Of a stretch of DNA of 64,000 nucleotides, positions 59,757 to 64,000 are shown one piece after another. Under the pieces are notes generated by a model that was given only the letters and a program-made list of their open reading frames with translations, did no database searches and had not been told where the DNA came from. The DNA lies in NCBI GenBank assembly GCA_913062645.1, contig CAJXVW010000001.1, positions 186,001-250,000 of the forward strand, read 5' to 3'. How positions within the stretch are numbered: position 1 is the stretch's first letter; the number at the start of each line of letters is the position of its first letter. Source of the DNA: an uncultured Mycoplasmatota bacterium. Its GTDB lineage: Bacteria > Bacillota_I > Bacilli_A > Izemoplasmatales > Izemoplasmataceae. The position numbers and the translations under genes were made by a program.

Positions 59757-60707
59757 ATGAAAAAGACAACTCTGTATCTATTGACAATCCTGTTCGGATT
59801 CTTGCTTGCGGCGTGTTCGCCGGAACAGATTTCCGACGCCATCGAAGACTGTCAAAACGATCCCGAATGTTATGAAATCGTCGATCAGGCAATTGAAGAA
59901 GAACTCGAAGCACGTGGCATCACCGGCGGCATCATGACCACCGATGAACTGACCGACGTGTATGACCTGATGAGCCAATATTATCTCGATACCGACAGCT
60001 TGTACACGTATGAGTTGTATCCGCTGTTCCTGTTGTATCTGAACGCGGCCCGCTGGCACAATCCCGATCAGGCCGATCTCGTCAATGAACTGGAACAGAA
60101 ACTGCATGCACTCTATGGACGTGACGAGTTCGTCAATGAACTGTTCAACTTTGAAGCCTTCAACGAGGATGACAAACAGTACGTCGTCGTGGATGATGTG
60201 CGTTACATCCTGTTCAAGACCGGACGCAACACCTTCCAGTATGAAGTCTACGCCGATCAGATTTACGTCTTCACCCTCGACACCGAACTCAACCGCGTGT
60301 ATCTGGATGAGGAACTTCTGAACATCGATACGAGCGTCGTGGATGATCTTCTGAATGGTGTGATTGCATTCGACAATGTGAACTTCACCGTGGACAACGA
60401 TGTCATCTACTATGATTTCGAATACGACGGATACTTGGTTGGCGCATACGATCTGACCACATACAATCGGTTTGAAGTCATCTTCTATCCGAATGGGTTC
60501 GACATCTACGAATACGACGGGTTGCTATCGCTTCGGTCGCGTATGGTAAACGAAGAGTTCGTCGGTACATTCACGGAGTTCATGACCTACATCACCGATC
60601 CCGAAACGATGTTCCCGAGTCAGTTCCGTCCCTTCATGGAAACACTCCAGAGTTACTATGACGGACGCACCATCGACTATCCGATTGACTTCACTCAGGA
60701 ATCCTGA
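59757..60707 (+). CDS. Lipoprotein of unknown function
   Basis: A 316-residue lipoprotein with TAGGAGGTGTTGTT before the ATG. The signal ends FLLAACSPE (Cys20). Immediately after it lie CQNDPECYEIVDQAIEEELEARG and a helical stretch rich in Leu/Tyr/Asp, then a beta-rich acidic domain (about 140-250: DVRYILFKTGRNTFQYEVYADQIYVFTLD, TVDNDVIYYDFEYDGYLVGAYDLTTY). No family is recognised. It is a single-gene unit and probably surface exposed. Confidence 0.8.
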   Translation: MKKTTLYLLTILFGFLLAACSPEQISDAIEDCQNDPECYEIVDQAIEEELEARGITGGIMTTDELTDVYDLMSQYYLDTDSLYTYELYPLFLLYLNAARWHNPDQADLVNELEQKLHALYGRDEFVNELFNFEAFNEDDKQYVVVDDVRYILFKTGRNTFQYEVYADQIYVFTLDTELNRVYLDEELLNIDTSVVDDLLNGVIAFDNVNFTVDNDVIYYDFEYDGYLVGAYDLTTYNRFEVIFYPNGFDIYEYDGLLSLRSRMVNEEFVGTFTEFMTYITDPETMFPSQFRPFMETLQSYYDGRTIDYPIDFTQES

Positions 60708-60708
60708 G

Positions 60709-60738
60709 AAACATCTCACTTGTTGAGATGTTTTTTTT
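60709..60738 (+). terminator. Intrinsic terminator
   Basis: AAACATCTCA/TGAGATGTTT stem and eight T. Confidence 0.88.
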
Positions 60739-60778
60739 ATATATAACTCTTTTCTTTTCCGAATTTTATGATAGAATA

Positions 60779-60784
60779 TATAAT
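60779..60784 (+). promoter_or_regulatory. -10 element for tRNA-Leu(GAG)
   Basis: TATAAT ending 16 bases before the tRNA; the -35 is weak. Confidence 0.5.
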
Positions 60785-60800
60785 AGACTGAAGGTCCGAA

Positions 60801-60886
60801 GCGGTTGTGGCGGAATGGCAGACGCGCTAGCTTGAGGGGCTAGTGTCCTCACGGACGTGCGGGTTCAAATCCCGCCAACCGCACCA
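60801..60886 (+). tRNA. tRNA-Leu (anticodon GAG)
   Basis: An 86-nt class II tRNA with encoded CCA. Acceptor GCGGTTG/CAACCGC, anticodon stem CTAGC/GCTAG with loop TTGAGGG (anticodon GAG), long variable arm (TGTCCTCACGGACGT), T arm CGGGTTCAAATCCCG. Confidence 0.97.
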
Positions 60887-60947
60887 GTTCGACATCAACG
60901 GCGCGATCCCTGCGATTGCGCCTTTGTATTTTCAAGGGAGGGTTATC

Positions 60948-61280
60948 ATGCAAGCGGATCGACTGGAACGTTTCACACGGGTGTTCCTCATTTTCACGAC
61001 AATCTACGTATCGGTGTTCGCGGTACTGTCGTTGCTCGGTATGTGGTTGCAGTCGGAAGCGATCATGATGGTGTTGGGGATTCTGCGCTTTGCCTACTTC
61101 GGGCCGATGATCTATCTGATCGTATTCGTCAACGGTGTGTTGCAGCTGGTTCAGCTGTTGACGCGGCGGACCAGAGCCAATCTGTTGCGGCTGATGCTGG
61201 CCGTCTTCGACGGTGTCCTCGTCATCGCGACCTTGCTCTTCATCTTCATCCAATTATCCGACGCCTTGAGCAGCTTTTGA
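60948..61280 (+). CDS. Small membrane protein, hypothetical
   Basis: A 110-residue protein between two tRNA-Leu genes. GGGAGGGTTATC precedes the ATG at 60948; the open frame upstream crosses the tRNA and is not coding. Three hydrophobic helices (about 10-30, 38-64, 80-105) surround a basic loop (TRRTRANLLR). No family is recognised. It is probably read from the tRNA promoter. Confidence 0.75.
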   Translation: MQADRLERFTRVFLIFTTIYVSVFAVLSLLGMWLQSEAIMMVLGILRFAYFGPMIYLIVFVNGVLQLVQLLTRRTRANLLRLMLAVFDGVLVIATLLFIFIQLSDALSSF

Positions 61281-61318
61281 GGTCGTCGCAAAAAAACGAA
61301 AATTTTGTGCTTCTTGAA

Positions 61319-61347
61319 TTGAATTTTTCAAGAATATGTTATATAAT
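61319..61347 (+). promoter_or_regulatory. Promoter of tRNA-Leu(CAG)
   Basis: TTGAAT at 61319-61324, 17-base spacer, TATAAT at 61342-61347. Confidence 0.78.
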
Positions 61348-61373
61348 GCTATGGACTGGCAAAGTCCACACCT

Positions 61374-61457
61374 GCGGTGGTGGCGGAATGGCAGACGCGC
61401 TGTCTTCAGGCGGCAGTGTCTTCGGACGTGTGGGTTCAACTCCCATCCACCGCACCA
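61374..61457 (+). tRNA. tRNA-Leu (anticodon CAG)
   Basis: An 84-nt class II tRNA with encoded CCA. Acceptor GCGGTGG/CCACCGC, anticodon stem CTGTC/GGCAG with loop TTCAGGC (anticodon CAG), variable arm with TTC loop, T arm TGGGTTCAACTCCCA. Confidence 0.96.
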
Positions 61458-61468
61458 TGTGTAAATGC

Positions 61469-61499
61469 AAGGTTCGCATTCATCGATGCGAACCTTTTT
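61469..61499 (+). terminator. Intrinsic terminator after tRNA-Leu(CAG)
   Basis: AAGGTTCGCAT/ATGCGAACCTT stem with TCATCG loop and five T. Confidence 0.88.
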
Positions 61500-61547
61500 G
61501 ATTGCCAACGTTTTCATACCATTTCACGTGGAAATTCAAAATGGAAA

Positions 61548-61556
61548 TGATATAAT
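61548..61556 (+). promoter_or_regulatory. Extended -10 promoter of the lactate permease gene
   Basis: TG-A-TATAAT only 18 bases before the ATG at 61575, giving a very short leader. Confidence 0.55.
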
Positions 61557-61574
61557 AACTCCGGAGGTGGAAGC

Positions 61575-63146
61575 ATGCTCGTACTGATTGCATTCTTGCC
61601 CATCGTATTACCGTTTCTGTTTCTGGTTGTTCTGAAGATGCCCGCGCGACGGGGGATGTCGTTGACATTCCTAGCCGTGTTTTTGGCTGCTTGGCTGGCA
61701 TGGGACATGGAACTGCTGGTGCTCGCGTCGTCGATTCTGCAGGGTCTTCACAAGGCCTTTGGCATCCTGATCATCTTGTTCGGCGCGATCATGATGATGA
61801 ACATCTTGAAATTGAATGGCGCGGTCGATCGGATCAATCACGGATTCAACAACTTGACGACCGACATGCGTCTGCAGGCGATCTTGATCGCATTCTTGTT
61901 CGGGGCGATCATCGAGGGTGTGGCCGGATTCGGCACACCGGCCGTGGTCGTCGCTCCACTCTTGGTCGCGCTGGGATTCCGTCCCTTGGCGGCTGCGACG
62001 CTAGCGCTCGTATCGAACAGCGTCCCGGTTCCGTTTGCGGCCGTTGGCACACCGGTTCAAATCGGACTGGGCAACATTTCAACGGACGTGGCGTTCTTTA
62101 ATGAAATCGCCTATACGATTACTTCACTCGAGTTCTTGTCGGGCGTGTTCATGCCGACCGTCGTCGTGTACATGTTGCTGCTATTTTTCGGTACGAACAC
62201 GACCAAGAAAGATTATCTTGAGATTCTGCCATGGACGCTGTTCATCGGGTTGACGTACTCGACCATCGCCTTTGTCATTGCCCGTACGCTCGGTTTCGAG
62301 TTCGTCACGATTGTCTCGTCGATCACGACGTTGCTGATTGCGACCGTGAGCATTCGTTACAACTTCCTTACTCCGAAACACCCCTGGCACAATGCCAGGA
62401 CGGACGAACCGGAGGAGATCGCCCACAGCGACATGCCGCTTTGGAAGGCTTGGGCGCCGTACGGAATCGTCATCTTGTTATTGGTCCTCAGTCGTGTTGT
62501 TGCCCCGATCAAATGGTTTTTCCAAAACGCCATTGATTTATCCTCATCTGATATTCTGGGCATCGATGGCATCGACAGCTCCCTGCAACTACTCTACTCG
62601 CCGGGGTTCATCCTGGTGCTCGCAGCGATTTTGGCCGTGTTCATTCAAAGGGCTTCCAAGCGAAACATCAAAATGGCAACGATGCGAAGCCTGAACAACG
62701 TCAAAGGCGCGGCACTGGCATTGGTGCCTACGTTGGCATTGGTGCAGATATTCTCCAATTCTGGCATCAATCTTTCGGATCTCGACAGCATGCCGATCTA
62801 CCTTGCGACGTTCCTCGGCGAACACTTGAACGGTATCTGGATTCTGTTGGCGCCATTTGTCGGCGAGTTGGGAAGTTTCATTACCGGCAGCGCCACGGTC
62901 AGCACGTTGACCTTCAGTCCGGTTCAGTATCAGATCGCGTTGCAGTATGGACTGAGTCCAGTGTTGATCCTCAGCCTTCAATTGATGGGTGGGGCCGCCG
63001 GCAACATGATCTGTGTTCACAATGTCGTCAGCGTCGGCGCCGTCGTCAAGACCGAAGGTCAGGAAGGTCTAATCATCAAAAAGACGATCTGGCCGGCGAT
63101 CTTGTATGGATTGTTGGCCGGATTCGCAGCGTTATTGTTATTTTGA
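61575..63146 (+). CDS. lctP: L-lactate permease (LctP family)
   Basis: A 523-residue transporter with about twelve to fourteen helices and GGAGGTGGAAGC before the ATG. ILIAFLFGAIIEGVAGFGTPAVVVAPLLVALGFRPLAAATLALVSNSVPVPFAAVGTPVQIGLGN is the hallmark of the lactate/glycolate permease family, and the C-terminal GELGSFITGSATVSTLTFSPVQYQIA and GAAGNMICVHNVVSVGAVV agree. Lactate is the usual substrate. No lactate dehydrogenase is adjacent. Confidence 0.94.
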   Translation: MLVLIAFLPIVLPFLFLVVLKMPARRGMSLTFLAVFLAAWLAWDMELLVLASSILQGLHKAFGILIILFGAIMMMNILKLNGAVDRINHGFNNLTTDMRLQAILIAFLFGAIIEGVAGFGTPAVVVAPLLVALGFRPLAAATLALVSNSVPVPFAAVGTPVQIGLGNISTDVAFFNEIAYTITSLEFLSGVFMPTVVVYMLLLFFGTNTTKKDYLEILPWTLFIGLTYSTIAFVIARTLGFEFVTIVSSITTLLIATVSIRYNFLTPKHPWHNARTDEPEEIAHSDMPLWKAWAPYGIVILLLVLSRVVAPIKWFFQNAIDLSSSDILGIDGIDSSLQLLYSPGFILVLAAILAVFIQRASKRNIKMATMRSLNNVKGAALALVPTLALVQIFSNSGINLSDLDSMPIYLATFLGEHLNGIWILLAPFVGELGSFITGSATVSTLTFSPVQYQIALQYGLSPVLILSLQLMGGAAGNMICVHNVVSVGAVVKTEGQEGLIIKKTIWPAILYGLLAGFAALLLF

Positions 63147-63150
63147 TTAG

Positions 63151-63177
63151 AGCGGATGATTCATCCGCTTTTCTTTT
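63151..63177 (+). terminator. Intrinsic terminator after lctP
   Basis: AGCGGATG/CATCCGCT stem with ATT loop and TTTCTTTT. Confidence 0.8.
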
Positions 63178-63189
63178 GGTAAAAATTTA

Positions 63190-63218
63190 TTGATATGATG
63201 GTAAAAAAATGGTAAAAT
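63190..63218 (+). promoter_or_regulatory. Promoter of the LacI-family regulator
   Basis: TTGATA at 63190-63195, 17-base spacer, TG-G-TAAAAT ending at 63218. The sequence TGGTAAAA occurs three times (near 63177, 63199 and 63210) and may be regulatory. Confidence 0.72.
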
Positions 63219-63226
63219 AGATGTAA

Positions 63227-64000
<774 letters not shown>

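Noticed and set aside
63177-63218. TGGTAAAA repeats as a catabolite or LacI operator
   Set aside because: Three loose copies without symmetry; kept only as a remark on the promoter.

Overview
The window looks like chromosomal DNA of a Gram-positive-type bacterium (Bacillota/Mycoplasmatota side). There are strong AGGAGG ribosome binding sites, many extended -10 promoters (TGnTATAAT), a T-box leader, lipoprotein signals, SipW-type signal peptidases, a SelO ending in CGT, and several large lipoproteins with C-x-x-G...G-x-C-V modules. TGA is a normal stop and Trp is TGG, so the standard bacterial code applies. I cannot name a genus. The deep relatives of Mollicutes (Izemoplasmatales-like) are a guess from the style of the lipoproteins and the CvpA-like giant protein, not a demonstration. 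I see no insertion sequence, prophage, CRISPR array or rRNA.

Layout. 0-7 kb: acylphosphatase, a beta-propeller/thioredoxin lipoprotein divergent from an RsgI-like lipoprotein, exonuclease III and SelO. 7-15 kb: a helicase-nuclease fusion, a DUF2804 protein, UppP, and the NAD salvage pair PncA-PncB. 15-19.9 kb: tRNA-Pro, membrane proteins and a cupin, then a minus-strand unit (kinase-like protein, ZIP transporter, OFA-type MFS). 19.9-27.3 kb: a T-box-controlled orphan trpB, a GNAT-like protein, an arsR/permease/thioredoxin unit, a MATE pump and GMP reductase. 27.5-35.1 kb: one giant gene (2543 codons) with a CvpA-like membrane start and a long tandem-repeat body. 35-38.2 kb: MFS, GNAT and an M29 aminopeptidase.

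38.3-42.24 kb is the most interesting part. Two convergent transcription units are each headed by a consensus promoter and a c-di-GMP-I (GEMM-I) type riboswitch. They encode two related TasA/camelysin-like exported proteins, two further exported proteins with the AYW (SipW) signal signature (one ending in a chitin-binding-like module), and two SipW-type signal peptidases. Together this reads as a c-di-GMP-gated surface fibre or matrix locus, partly in lower-GC DNA.

42.6-47.5 kb: a four-gene operon pairs the AmmeMemoRadiSam genes with a membrane acyltransferase and an adenylate-forming enzyme. 47.5-53.4 kb: a cation/proton antiporter behind a leader hairpin, a phosphonate-type ABC transporter (phnDCEE) and Mn-type SOD. 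53.4-64 kb: a P-loop kinase-like protein, two aldo/keto reductases, VOC and GDPD proteins, an amino-acid-type ABC transporter, a lipoprotein, two tRNA-Leu genes, a lactate permease and a truncated LacI-family regulator. Most genes are separated by clear hairpin-plus-T terminators, so transcription units are short and easy to delimit.
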